From the NCBI RefSeq assembly GCF_024808255.1, contig NZ_JANTYS010000028.1, positions 18,944 to 82,943 on the forward strand: a stretch of 64,000 bases of DNA, in the 5' to 3' direction. This document shows, piece by piece, positions 27,801 to 36,102 of this stretch (its first letter is position 1; each line of letters opens with the position of its first letter). The notes beneath the pieces were generated by a model. The model was given only the letters and a program-made list of their open reading frames with translations, had not been told where the DNA came from and searched no databases. Source of the DNA: Mucilaginibacter dorajii. Lineage in GTDB: Bacteria; Bacteroidota; Bacteroidia; Sphingobacteriales; Sphingobacteriaceae. A program made the translations under genes and the position numbers.

Positions 27801-28118
27801 AAAATCCAATCTGGCAGCCATTTTTCAATTAACCTGGGGGCGGTAAACATGATAGCAAAAGTGACCCTCAACGGAAAGTACCTGGGCACGGTATGGTGCG
27901 ATCCTTATCAATTAGATTTAACGAACGCCATTCTTCCGGGTAAAAACTCGCTAAAGGTTGATATAACGAGCACCTGGTTTAACCGGCTGGCCTATGATGC
28001 TTCATTGCCCGAAACACAACGTAAAACCTGGACTATAAGCGGCCCGCCAAAAGATTCGCCACCAAGAAACAGCGGGCTGCTGGGGCCGGTAACTTTATTA
28101 ACGGAAAAGGAATTTTAG
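24825..28118 (+). CDS. Glycoside hydrolase family 106 (alpha-L-rhamnosidase-like)
   Basis: A 1097-aa secreted glycosidase with a signal peptide (PAFFLVLITISSLSAQ). The N-terminal catalytic region has the GH106 pattern (PPKVYYPETWFHLIGGNVSK, GISGIQLFHGQFGGPWPG, TMQNCPGWAMAGGPW). A C-terminal beta-sandwich of glycoside hydrolase family 2 sugar-binding type follows (INLGAVNMIAKVTLNGKYLG). Known GH106 enzymes release L-rhamnose from plant rhamnogalacturonan. The AraC gene downstream may respond to the released sugar. The ATG at 24825 follows AAAGGA. No transporter is adjacent. Confidence 0.9.
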   Translation: MYFKKLFCYLSPAFFLVLITISSLSAQVAPVVPPKEQLNRSFGAYDKVAFMSPPKVYYPETWFHLIGGNVSKKGITADLEAIARSGISGIQLFHGQFGGPWPGVNPQIACLSPLWEDAIRHTAQECRRLGLRFTMQNCPGWAMAGGPWITPANAMRHLGWSRTDITGGKGMVILHLDQPQPSTEPWRDYRDITVLAFPTPMGDIGKPLAPQSVNGSNNILWGDCFLNQAKEPVRLHVADSGKPYWAEVTFPDTVTIRTIEFPSVNSMGHAWNYEPGVKIKAQAIMANGKIKDILNTNIPAGNWQDTQPLSFACMEVKGAKKIKIWIENKHDMALGFIHFFSAARENNWESEAGWTLRNIDRSGKKYEQSAKAYIDPAQIRDITKMMDAQGNLRWVAPRGKWTVLRIGHINSGKQNGPAPAEGTGWECNKLSETGADAHFAGYIGRLSGATGVLGNGMLNGMLMDSWECETQTWTQNMEWEFNRVEAYPLRKWIPALFGYVLKDQETTFKFLRDWRSTINDLYTNKFYGRMAQLAKQNNLAVSYETAAGDVFPADILEYYKFADVPMCEFWQPFTNGYVGSLNFKPIKPAASAARLYGKPRLGAEAFTSFALTWDEHWQDLKEVANVNIVEGVTHLIYHTYTHNPRADSLKPGTSFGAQIGTPFLRQQTWWNDMPQLNGYFARCSYLLERGKPVSDVLWYLGDEIDHKPDQNAPFPEGFKYDYCNPDVLLHRLSVSNGMLVTPEGIQYKILWLPSTTHMLPQTLEKLESLIRAGATVVGDAPQGLATLSGGENSHMRFNIAVKNIWGDTQTKGLRKLGKGTVISGLTLSEALDKLKMTADVTGGDALWTHRKVAGADWYFVCSPKSKPFKGVLDFRNTGNIEIWDPVTGKTKSVAGEKKQGRTSVMLELPQAGSCFVVFNHNSGQNAIVKSPQTKTIATLNLTTPWELSFPTGWGAPQSLQVNELKPWKDLDMSPEAKAFSGTATYTTSFIIDKIQSGSHFSINLGAVNMIAKVTLNGKYLGTVWCDPYQLDLTNAILPGKNSLKVDITSTWFNRLAYDASLPETQRKTWTISGPPKDSPPRNSGLLGPVTLLTEKEF

Positions 28119-28423
28119 AATTGCCTGCTATTTTTTTATTAGAGCCTATATGATTAATGAGTTCCCATAGGAACACCGTCACAGAATACTGTTTCTTTAA
28201 AAAAGATAATTAAATGCTATAATAAGATAATATTCGTATAGTGATGGATTATCCTACTGTTTGTTTTTGAAAAAATATGTGATTTTGGCATAATGATGTG
28301 TACAATACGCAATAGGCTATAATTAATTGTTTTTCAGGTTTCCTTTGGTTATAATAGCATTGCGTATGACAGACAATATGTTTGTTTTTATGTTTATCTA
28401 ATTATACACCAATTATATTTTTC
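28119..28423. other. Intergenic region upstream of the second AraC gene
   Basis: 305 AT-rich bases without a gene. A hairpin GTTCC-cata-GGAAC is near 28161. A 9-bp inverted pair (ATACGCAAT at 28305-28313 and ATTGCGTAT at 28369-28377) is separated by 55 bases and could be an operator or looping site. No -7 box with a proper -33 was seen. Confidence 0.4.
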
Positions 28424-29326
28424 ATGAGTAACGGCGTTAAAAGACGAGATGGATTTATTGGGGAAAAACTCATAAATGTTCCGCCAAAAGTGCTGGAAGA
28501 AGTTAAAAAGAATGAGCCGGAGCTGTTCCCTGTGTATATTACCCAGATAGGCTATTTCCCTAAAGCAAGCTTTCATTATCGCGAACGCCGTAGAGGCTGC
28601 TCTGACAACATTCTTATTTATTGCCTGCAGGGTAAGGGCCATTATATATTAGATGATAAACGCTACGAGGTAAATAGCAACCAGTTTATTATAATCCCCG
28701 CCACAGATAAGTATATGCGGTACTGGGCCGACAAAGATGATCCATGGACAATATATTGGGTACACTACACCGGCGATGGTATTGATGCCTTTAACAGGGC
28801 ACTCCATTTAAGCATTGCCAATGGCCCTGTACTTATTCCGTTTAATGAAAAAGCTTTAGAGATATGGCAATACATCTATCAAACATTGGAGATGGGGTAT
28901 AGTACAGAAAACCTATGCAATGCCAGTTTTTGCCTATACCACTTAATAGCTACTTTCCTGTTTCCTCAAAAACATATGCAAACCAGCAGGGTGGATGATG
29001 GCGATATTATAGCTAAAACCATTAACAGTATGCGCGATAACATTAATAAAAAGCTTACTGTCGAGGCAATGGCCGCAAGCCATAGCTTATCGGTATCGCA
29101 CTTTTCAACGTTGTTCCGTAAGGCAACAGGGATGCCGCCTATTGATTATTTTATACATATTAAAATGCAAAAGGCCTGTCAATTACTATATAACAATGTT
29201 AGTAAAATAAGAGACGTAGCTACCGACCTTGGTTATGACGATCCTTACTATTTCTCGCGCATCTTCAAAAAGTATATCGGTTCATCGCCAGAACAATATA
29301 GGTTAAACATTAAAAGTTCTGCCTGA
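28424..29326 (+). CDS. AraC family transcriptional regulator
   Basis: A 300-aa regulator. The N-terminal cupin-type domain (NILIYCLQGKGHYILDDKRYEV, WTIYWVHYTGDG) matches the AraC_binding family, which usually senses sugars, and the C-terminal two-HTH domain is clear (VATDLGYDDPYYFSRIFKKYIGSSPEQYR). The ATG at 28424 is chosen over a TTG at 28382. Its place directly after the GH106 gene suggests control of rhamnoside use; this is inference from context. Confidence 0.9.
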   Translation: MSNGVKRRDGFIGEKLINVPPKVLEEVKKNEPELFPVYITQIGYFPKASFHYRERRRGCSDNILIYCLQGKGHYILDDKRYEVNSNQFIIIPATDKYMRYWADKDDPWTIYWVHYTGDGIDAFNRALHLSIANGPVLIPFNEKALEIWQYIYQTLEMGYSTENLCNASFCLYHLIATFLFPQKHMQTSRVDDGDIIAKTINSMRDNINKKLTVEAMAASHSLSVSHFSTLFRKATGMPPIDYFIHIKMQKACQLLYNNVSKIRDVATDLGYDDPYYFSRIFKKYIGSSPEQYRLNIKSSA

Positions 29327-29457
29327 TAAAACCTTTTATTACCTTATAAAAGCAATTTTGAGCTTATTGGGATGCTGATGCTATAAGGTAAATGCAATTC
29401 AAATATCGTTTTTCTTTTAACGCGCTAAACATTAAGTTTGCCCTCCCAAAAACTATA

Positions 29458-29973
29458 ATGTATATGCCCATTACTAAAGCTACCCTTGCCGATGTGCCGG
29501 AATTGAATGTTTTAATTAATAGCGCTTACCGGGGCGAAGGCTCAAAAAAAGGCTGGACAACCGAAACCGATTTGATTGACGGTATCCGCATTGATGAACC
29601 TATGCTGGTAGATTATCTGAACAATGACGCTATCACCATACTTAAGTACGTAAATAACGAAGGGAGAATAATAGGTACAGTTTACCTGGAAGTTAAGGGC
29701 GACCGTTTATACCTTGGCATGTTCAGTGTTTCACCGACGTTACAAAACGGGGGAGTGGGCCGTGCGTTAATTGAGGAAGCCGAGGTTGTGGCAAAACAAT
29801 TAGGATTACGCACGATTAGCATGACGGTTATTCGTAGCCGCAAGGAATTAATAAGCTGGTACGAGCGCCGTGGATATATTTTTACAGGCGAGATACAGCC
29901 ATTTCATGACCATGGTAGGTTTGGTTCGCCAAAAACGTTGATTGAGCTTATTGTGATGGAAAAATCCGTTTAA
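29458..29973 (+). CDS. GNAT family N-acetyltransferase
   Basis: An acetyl-CoA dependent acetyltransferase of about 171 residues. The acetyl-CoA loop is seen in LGMFSVSPTLQNGGVGRALIEEAE, and SWYERRGYIFTGE is the usual late motif. The start is uncertain. ATG 29458 puts ITKATLADVPEL at the N-terminus as in relatives, while ATG 29392 has an AAGG before it but adds 22 residues that do not look like the family. The substrate is unknown. The stop overlaps the opposing CAT-like gene by four bases. Confidence 0.82.
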   Translation: MYMPITKATLADVPELNVLINSAYRGEGSKKGWTTETDLIDGIRIDEPMLVDYLNNDAITILKYVNNEGRIIGTVYLEVKGDRLYLGMFSVSPTLQNGGVGRALIEEAEVVAKQLGLRTISMTVIRSRKELISWYERRGYIFTGEIQPFHDHGRFGSPKTLIELIVMEKSV

Positions 29974-30599
29974 ACCGGGCTATTCATTAAATCCTGGAAC
30001 AGGTCAATAAACTGACCCACATGCAATCCATCAACCAGGGCGTGGTGCACATGTATGGAAACGGGCATTGACCGTTTGCCGTTTTTCTTTTGCGTCATTT
30101 TACCAAACGAAATACTTGGGCAGCTATCTGGCCGGCTAAACATCCGCGCGTGAGAAATACTGGTAAAATCTATCCATGGCAAAGCCGAAAAGCGGATAAT
30201 GTTATTAACGTTTGAGCGAATCAATTCATTTGAGCTTTGAACTTTCTCAACCTCCTGGTTAGCCATCGCTATAAACTCATCAAAGACATCAGCATAGGTA
30301 ATGTAACCAAAGCCAAAAGTATCATTACTACGTGCAATAGTCGATCCGGCATCAATGCGGTCGTAAATAAAAATTTCCTCGTTTTCGATGCGTAATTTTA
30401 AAGGTTGCAGGTCATTTGCTGCCGCCAGCGCCCTATGCATGGTATACAGAAAAAATGAAACACCTTTTTCTTTGGCAAAATTATAAGCGGCTGTACAATC
30501 TATCTTTACAGTTACCCCATAAAATGGCTCGTCAAACTGTTTAAAAAATAAAAAGTGATCTTTACGGTTCCAGCTATCCAGCTCTAACTTTTGTTTCAT
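29970..30599 (-). CDS. CAT-like acyltransferase (chloramphenicol acetyltransferase family)
   Basis: A 209-aa trimeric-type acetyltransferase. The catalytic motif HHALVDGLHVGQF (HHxxxDG) is intact near residue 189, and FSALPWIDFTSISHARM matches the substrate loop. Family members acetylate chloramphenicol or other alcohols, and many chromosomal Bacteroidota members are of unknown function. It should not be read as a proven resistance gene. Its start overlaps the stop of the HAD gene by four bases (ATGA), so the two are translationally coupled. Confidence 0.88.
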   Translation of the reverse strand: MKQKLELDSWNRKDHFLFFKQFDEPFYGVTVKIDCTAAYNFAKEKGVSFFLYTMHRALAAANDLQPLKLRIENEEIFIYDRIDAGSTIARSNDTFGFGYITYADVFDEFIAMANQEVEKVQSSNELIRSNVNNIIRFSALPWIDFTSISHARMFSRPDSCPSISFGKMTQKKNGKRSMPVSIHVHHALVDGLHVGQFIDLFQDLMNSPV

Positions 30600-31285
30600 G
30601 CCAATATTGATACTAAGATATCAGTCAGTTGGTCAGCGTGCTTAAATCTTTCATGTGTAAGGCTGGTTTCTACATGTTCATGTGCCCAGGTAGTGTGAAA
30701 CGGCACATGAATGGCATACCCGCCAATATTTAAAACCGGCATTACGTCTGATTTAAGGGAATTGCCCACCATCATAAATTCTTCGGGTTGAATATCAAGG
30801 TGTTTGATCAGTTTTATATAATCATCTTCTTTTTTATCGCTCATGATTTCGATATGATGAAAATAGTGCGCCAATCCCGACTTTTTTAGTTTACGTTCCT
30901 GGTCAAGCAGATCGCCCTTGGTGGCTACCACCAAGCGGAAATCATTTTTCAGGGTAGATAACACATGTTCCACACCATCCAAAAGCTCAATAGGCTCATT
31001 CAGCATCTCGCGGCCATATTGCAATATAATATCAATGGTATCAATGCTTATCTTTTTATCGGAGATGTTGATGGCAGCTTCTATCATGCTTAGGATATAA
31101 CCTTTTATGCCATAGCCGTAAAGCGCAAGATTATCAACTTCTACCTTAAACAGCTCTTTAGAAATATCGTGCTCGGGCAAAAAATCTTCCAGCAGGCTGC
31201 AAAACTTTTTTTCGGTATTTTGAAAATAAGGCTCATTTACCCAAAGGGTGTCATCGGCATCAAAAGCAATAACTTTTAATTTCAT
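30596..31285 (-). CDS. HAD family hydrolase (phosphatase)
   Basis: A 229-aa phosphatase-like protein. Motif I is FDADDTLW (nucleophile Asp9, acid/base Asp11), motif II is VVATKGD, and the C-terminal acidic motif is MVGNSLKSDV. Length and cap insertion point (residues 15-90) fit subclass I. It is translated with the CAT-like gene that it overlaps. The substrate is unknown. Confidence 0.88.
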   Translation of the reverse strand: MKLKVIAFDADDTLWVNEPYFQNTEKKFCSLLEDFLPEHDISKELFKVEVDNLALYGYGIKGYILSMIEAAINISDKKISIDTIDIILQYGREMLNEPIELLDGVEHVLSTLKNDFRLVVATKGDLLDQERKLKKSGLAHYFHHIEIMSDKKEDDYIKLIKHLDIQPEEFMMVGNSLKSDVMPVLNIGGYAIHVPFHTTWAHEHVETSLTHERFKHADQLTDILVSILA

Positions 31286-31634
31286 GGTTTATAATAGCGT
31301 ATTGCAATAATAACAATACCGCTTTAAATTTCCACTTAAAAATGCCGGGAAGCAGAGAAATCCCTTTTACTCACAACTAATGAACTCGTGTTATCAATAA
31401 GGCCCTTTTTTTATACACGAATGTCCGCCGACCCGGTTACAATTTTATCAAATTTCACGAATTTTGGAGTTGACAGATAGTGCAAGCATCACGTCATTTT
31501 AGTGTTAACCTTGCTAAATCATAAAAAATTGATTATTAGATATTTAGGTTGAATTTTATCTGAAATATGTTAAGTTATGTTAACCCAAATAGATGCGTTT
31601 GCTCGGAAATGTTTAGGATAAATCACCAGGAGAT
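31286..31634. other. Intergenic region between the HAD gene and the polysaccharide operon end
   Basis: 349 AT-rich bases. No open frame with protein-like content, no repeat family member and no clear terminator hairpin were seen. It is probably the promoter region of the HAD-CAT pair together with the 3' end of the polysaccharide operon. Confidence 0.5.
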
Positions 31635-32606
31635 TCAATTAGCTACGCTATGCTGATTCTCTTCTAAAAGCTGGGCAACTTTATTTTCGAATCGGCTGAT
31701 GAGGTTAAACTGAAAGTTTTTAGGATCGGGCTTGGCATAGTGCTTATCCGCGGCAATGGCCAGTAAAAAACCATGGTCATTTAGTTTTTTTGCCCTGGTT
31801 TTTTGATCCCACCTGGCTATAGTTACTTTCATGAAATTATCATCTAAAAAGTCGCCCAATTTGTTATTGAACAGAAATTCTACAGCGCTTTTCAGAAAAC
31901 TCTTTTTTTCCGATTTAGCAGATGATACCCGCATAATATGGTTAGGTAAAAAGTTGCGCGTCCAGGCATTGGCGGTAAAAAAATCGGCGAAGGTAGTATC
32001 TCCTTGTATTGGAATCAGTGTTACAACTTCGGTAGCGGTGTAAATGTTCTTTTCGGCAATTTCAAGCTGCTGCTCGTCAATATAATAGTTCATGCAAAAG
32101 CAATGCTGCTTATTGACCAAAAAAGTTAGCTTCTTTAAGCAATGCATCAGCGTACGGGCTATCCACAGGCGGTTTGCGGCAGTAATGATAAACAGGTCGA
32201 TATCTGAGCCATCGTCGGCATAATTTTTAGATAGGGAGCCTGAAATGGCTATGCCACGCACATAAGGGAATTTGATAAGCAAATTACCAACCCTTCGGGC
32301 TGTTTTTACCATTTCAAAAGCCTTTTGATTGCCTTTGGTACGGCGCTGCACCAGGTATTGGTCGTTTTTAAGACTGTAAAACTTATCGAAACGAAACACC
32401 AGCCTATCGCGCATCAGGCAAGCCAGGGCATCATCAAAAATTTGGCGCTCAAATTTCACAGTCAAAAACAGGCAAACTTCTTCGCGGGTCAATGGATAGT
32501 TGAACGCATCAAAATAGGCCAGGGTAGCTAATATATTCTTTTTAATTTCTGACACTGTATTGATGGTTAGATGTTGACTAAAAACGGACCTGGTTTGCAT
32601 ATTCAT
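31635..32606 (-). CDS. Nucleotidyltransferase-fold protein at the end of the polysaccharide operon
   Basis: A 323-aa protein. The Pol-beta type motif is complete: GS at 123-124 followed by SDIDLFI with Asp135 and Asp137. The N-terminal 80 residues look like a winged helix (TLAYFDAFNYPLTREEV). It would transfer a nucleotide to an unknown acceptor. It is the last gene of the operon; its ATG shares one base with the preceding stop (TAATG). Such genes occur in Bacteroidota polysaccharide loci, but the role is not known. It could instead be an antitoxin-like or regulatory enzyme. Confidence 0.8.
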   Translation of the reverse strand: MNMQTRSVFSQHLTINTVSEIKKNILATLAYFDAFNYPLTREEVCLFLTVKFERQIFDDALACLMRDRLVFRFDKFYSLKNDQYLVQRRTKGNQKAFEMVKTARRVGNLLIKFPYVRGIAISGSLSKNYADDGSDIDLFIITAANRLWIARTLMHCLKKLTFLVNKQHCFCMNYYIDEQQLEIAEKNIYTATEVVTLIPIQGDTTFADFFTANAWTRNFLPNHIMRVSSAKSEKKSFLKSAVEFLFNNKLGDFLDDNFMKVTIARWDQKTRAKKLNDHGFLLAIAADKHYAKPDPKNFQFNLISRFENKVAQLLEENQHSVAN

Positions 32607-33922
32607 TAGTATGACGTAACTACTAAACCGTTGGTTGCCATCTTACTCAAATATTCGGTGTCTTTATTTGATGCGAAGGGTTTTGATGAGCTTTCGCTGC
32701 TGGTGAACAGTAAGAAAGAAAAAAACATGCTGTAAAACATCACGCCTTTATCTGCATCAAGCACGTTTTCAGATAATGATACAATTACTATCAGCATCAT
32801 AAAACAGATGAAGATAAGGTCCTTTTTTTTCAGGGCCGCCTTTATACCATAACCAAGCGTCAATAAATAAATTAGCAATCCCCAAATGCCGGATTTAACT
32901 ACAAAGCTGAGATACTGGTTATGGGAATTTAAACCGGCAAGAAAAGAGCTGTACATTTTAGCATCATAAAATCTATCGTGCAACAGCGGGATTTCGGAGC
33001 CTGAACCATGACCGGCCAAGGGTTTCTGTTTTATTAAATCGGAAACAATAAGCCAGCGGGCCAGACGTGGATCGGTGCTTTCGCCTGGTTTTGCTGCAGA
33101 AAGATCATCCTTTAAGCTTGTTAAATAACGCTCCTTAAAAGAGGATACGCTTAACACCACAACGAAGGCAAGGGCGGATAAAAGCAGGCCTGCCAACATA
33201 AACCTCACCCTATTTTTACCTTGTAGCAAACAATATGGCAAAACAAAATTGACCAGGAAGAACAATACAACCAATATAGATTTTGAACTTAGCTGGATAA
33301 GCCCGCATAGTAATACACAGATACATGCTCCATAAAATTTTTTCGTTTTTGATTTAAGCGGCTTAAACAGAAGTGTAACAAAATAAGATAAGGCAATTAC
33401 CAATTGAAGCGAAAAAAATGTGGCGTGCATATCAATCGGCATCGAGAAATTGTGATTTGTAAATGCGTGCGAAAAAAGCGTTTTAAGCGATAAGTGATAA
33501 TGCCTGATAACAATAAGTGCATCTGCATATAAATAAATTATAGTAGCCGTACATACAAGTGAAAAAGCTAACAACAGGTTTGATCTGTACTTTTTAAGAT
33601 CGAGGTTGTTAATTAAAAACACAAGAGGGAACAATAAGATAGGTATCCGTAAACCCAATTCACCAAAACCTTCGGAACGATATGATGTGTATAAAGTAGC
33701 TATCACCGAAACAAAAAATGCAGCCTGAAGTATTAAAACCCTGGTGTTGACAATTGACTTCAGTTTTTCTTTTTTAAGGTTGATGAGCGTATGTAATATT
33801 AAACTAATCAAAATGATATGGCTGTAAAACCTATCAAAAGGCATACTTGCCATTAGCAGCATCACATGAAAATAACTAATCTTATTAACGTTGTTATCGT
33901 TGATCAGCAATAATTGTTTCAT
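32606..33922 (-). CDS. O-antigen ligase/polymerase family membrane protein
   Basis: A 438-aa protein with about ten to eleven hydrophobic segments and one larger external loop before GLNSHNQYLSFVVKSGIWGL, the classic Wzy/WaaL block (HNQYL). It joins or polymerises polysaccharide repeat units on the periplasmic side. It overlaps the preceding glycosyltransferase gene by 29 bases; an internal Met at residue 20 is an alternative start without that overlap. It is one of two such proteins in the operon. Confidence 0.85.
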   Translation of the reverse strand: MKQLLLINDNNVNKISYFHVMLLMASMPFDRFYSHIILISLILHTLINLKKEKLKSIVNTRVLILQAAFFVSVIATLYTSYRSEGFGELGLRIPILLFPLVFLINNLDLKKYRSNLLLAFSLVCTATIIYLYADALIVIRHYHLSLKTLFSHAFTNHNFSMPIDMHATFFSLQLVIALSYFVTLLFKPLKSKTKKFYGACICVLLCGLIQLSSKSILVVLFFLVNFVLPYCLLQGKNRVRFMLAGLLLSALAFVVVLSVSSFKERYLTSLKDDLSAAKPGESTDPRLARWLIVSDLIKQKPLAGHGSGSEIPLLHDRFYDAKMYSSFLAGLNSHNQYLSFVVKSGIWGLLIYLLTLGYGIKAALKKKDLIFICFMMLIVIVSLSENVLDADKGVMFYSMFFSFLLFTSSESSSKPFASNKDTEYLSKMATNGLVVTSY

Positions 33923-35027
33923 AGTTTTTATGCTTATAGCTTTCTACAATAAACTCCTCGTATTGATCAATTACCTGCTCCCAATTAAATTGATATTGTA
34001 TTTTATGAAGATTATTCATCACCATATTTCTCTCAGGATCATTTCGTTGCACATTTTCTACCAGGTGAGTTACTTCGGCTGCATTTGAAAAATAAAAGGC
34101 ATCGGTATTTAGTACAGATTTATTGAAGGGGTTATTGTGCGCGGCTATCAATGCTTCGCTTGCCATCGCCTCTAATAAAGATGGATTGGTGCCCCCTACA
34201 CTATGGCCATGAAAGTACAGATAAGAGTTATTTTGCAGCGCGCGAACTTTAGGGGTATCGAAAATAGCGCCCTTGAACTGGATACGTTCGTCGTTAGCAA
34301 ACTTATTGGTAATGAATTTGCCAAAACGGTTACCGGTATCACCTAACACCTTAAAGCTTTTATCAGAATTGCTTTGATTAAATCCTTCTAAAATAGCCTC
34401 AATGTTATTTTCAGGCTCCATGCGGGCCATCAACAGGAAATAATCCTCTTTAAGCGCCTGTTCCGGTTCGCATTGTTCGCGTTCCATATCGGTATACAAA
34501 TCTGCCCCATAGGGGATGTATCTGCAATTAATATTGTACTTATCCTTTAAGTAAGATTTGATCACCCTTGAATCGGCTACGTAATATTGGCTATATTGTA
34601 CGGCCAGCTTTTCGGCGTATTTTAAAAACTTTTGCACAGGTTTGGAATACTTGCTTCTTTTCCATTCCATGCCGTCCATATTGGTAATTATGGTGCTGTT
34701 TTTAGGGTAAAGCTGTCCCCAAACCGAACTGCTGGTATAGCCCATGATCAAAACCACATCAAAATTTTGTTTACGGGCGTCTAAAAAGCAATTCATATCA
34801 TAAACAAATTGCCCGGCTGTACCTATCAGGTATTCGGGATCATAGCAATGCCTTATTTGTACGCCATTCCAGCTCTCCTGGTTGTAAGGATGATTATGGG
34901 AGTTATAAACTGTTACCGAGTGACCGCGTTTTACCAGGCCGGCTGATACATATTCGGATATATGCTCAAAGCCCCCGTAGTAATTTGGAATGCCCCTGGT
35001 TCCTAATATCGCTATGCGTAATTTCAT
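33894..35027 (-). CDS. Glycosyltransferase family 4 with DUF1972 N-terminal domain
   Basis: A 377-aa GT-B enzyme. The N-terminal ILGTRGIPNYYGGFEHISEY is the DUF1972 signature found in many rhamnosyltransferases. The C-terminal donor site has FHGHSVGGTNPSLLEAMASE. It would add a sugar, perhaps rhamnose, to a lipid-linked intermediate on the cytoplasmic face. It is one base from the preceding gene and overlaps the following one, as expected in a compact operon. Confidence 0.9.
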   Translation of the reverse strand: MKLRIAILGTRGIPNYYGGFEHISEYVSAGLVKRGHSVTVYNSHNHPYNQESWNGVQIRHCYDPEYLIGTAGQFVYDMNCFLDARKQNFDVVLIMGYTSSSVWGQLYPKNSTIITNMDGMEWKRSKYSKPVQKFLKYAEKLAVQYSQYYVADSRVIKSYLKDKYNINCRYIPYGADLYTDMEREQCEPEQALKEDYFLLMARMEPENNIEAILEGFNQSNSDKSFKVLGDTGNRFGKFITNKFANDERIQFKGAIFDTPKVRALQNNSYLYFHGHSVGGTNPSLLEAMASEALIAAHNNPFNKSVLNTDAFYFSNAAEVTHLVENVQRNDPERNMVMNNLHKIQYQFNWEQVIDQYEEFIVESYKHKNYETIIADQR

Positions 35028-35028
35028 A

Positions 35029-36102
35029 TTATAATACGGATTGATATGCTTTTAAAGTTTCTGTAGCTGCCTGTTTCCAGGTATATTTTTGTAATATCCG
35101 GTCTCGTAATTGTTCGTTCACGGGTGCCTGGCTTGCTTTTTCGATAGCAGCAAAAATGCTTTCTGTAGATGCCGGATGGCAGTAAAAAGCATCATCGCCA
35201 AAATATTCGCGAACATCGCCTTTGTCGCTTATAGCTACGTTGCAGCCCATCAATGCGGCTTCTATGGAGCTAAGACCGGTGGTTTCAAACCAGCTTGGTA
35301 ATACATGCACCTTTGCGCGGGCAAAATATTTCACCAATTGTTGTTGTGGCATTTGTTCAATGAAAATGATGTTACTCGCTGCTATCCGCCGGCATTCCTG
35401 GTAATAAGCAAACTGGTTAGGGGAGTAGCTGCCAATCAATAACAGGCGATAGGGCGTATTATTTAAAGCCTTGATCAGGTTAAGCTGATTTTTTATCCCT
35501 TCAATCCGTGCGGCGCAAATCACCAGCTTATCATCTTTAATAACGTTTTTGTCGTAAATAAAAAGATGCTGATCAGTGCCGTTAGGTACAACCATATGTT
35601 TTACCTCGCCGGGATAATTATTAACTACCCTTTGATATTCTGATTGGGAATTTGGCAGGATCATAGCGGCCCTGCCTAAAATGTCGAGGATGCTTTTGCG
35701 TTGCCCTTTCCAGGTATAAGCTAAGCTGGCCATACTATCGCGCCCAAGCAGGTAACGGGCCATTGTTTTTACATATTCCACGCCATCGGCGGGTAAGTAT
35801 TTTAGTAATCTACCCAAACCGTTGCGGTGTTGCTGATCATACTCACTATAATTGCACATAATTGTAGATACTACAAAGGGCTTTTCGGCCTTATAGCTGT
35901 GGTATAAAATATCGGCAGGGCGGCTCAGGTTAAAAAAATGCAGCAGATCATAACTATTATAGTTGATGCTTTCGTTTGCCAATTTTATTTCGGCCCTGAT
36001 GCCCATAAAAGTGAGGTGTCGTGCTGTTTGTACGGCCTGTATGGTATCGCCGCCGGGAACACTATACAAAGTAGAACGGGTTATGAAAGCAACTTTAATC
36101 AT
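35029..36102 (-). CDS. Glycosyltransferase family 4
   Basis: A 357-aa GT-B enzyme. The donor-binding half shows ICAARIEGIKNQLNLIKAL and PSWFETTGLSSIEAALMGC, the E-x7-E-type motif of GT4. The N-terminal acceptor domain begins VAFITRSTLYSVPGGDTIQ. It overlaps the upstream GT2 gene by eight bases. Sugar and linkage are unknown. Confidence 0.9.
   Translation of the reverse strand: MIKVAFITRSTLYSVPGGDTIQAVQTARHLTFMGIRAEIKLANESINYNSYDLLHFFNLSRPADILYHSYKAEKPFVVSTIMCNYSEYDQQHRNGLGRLLKYLPADGVEYVKTMARYLLGRDSMASLAYTWKGQRKSILDILGRAAMILPNSQSEYQRVVNNYPGEVKHMVVPNGTDQHLFIYDKNVIKDDKLVICAARIEGIKNQLNLIKALNNTPYRLLLIGSYSPNQFAYYQECRRIAASNIIFIEQMPQQQLVKYFARAKVHVLPSWFETTGLSSIEAALMGCNVAISDKGDVREYFGDDAFYCHPASTESIFAAIEKASQAPVNEQLRDRILQKYTWKQAATETLKAYQSVL

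Noticed and set aside
29970..30599. Acquired chloramphenicol resistance gene
   Set aside because: The CAT fold and HHxxxDG motif are present, but there is no mobile context and base use matches its neighbours; it is coupled to a HAD gene, so a native acyltransferase is more likely.
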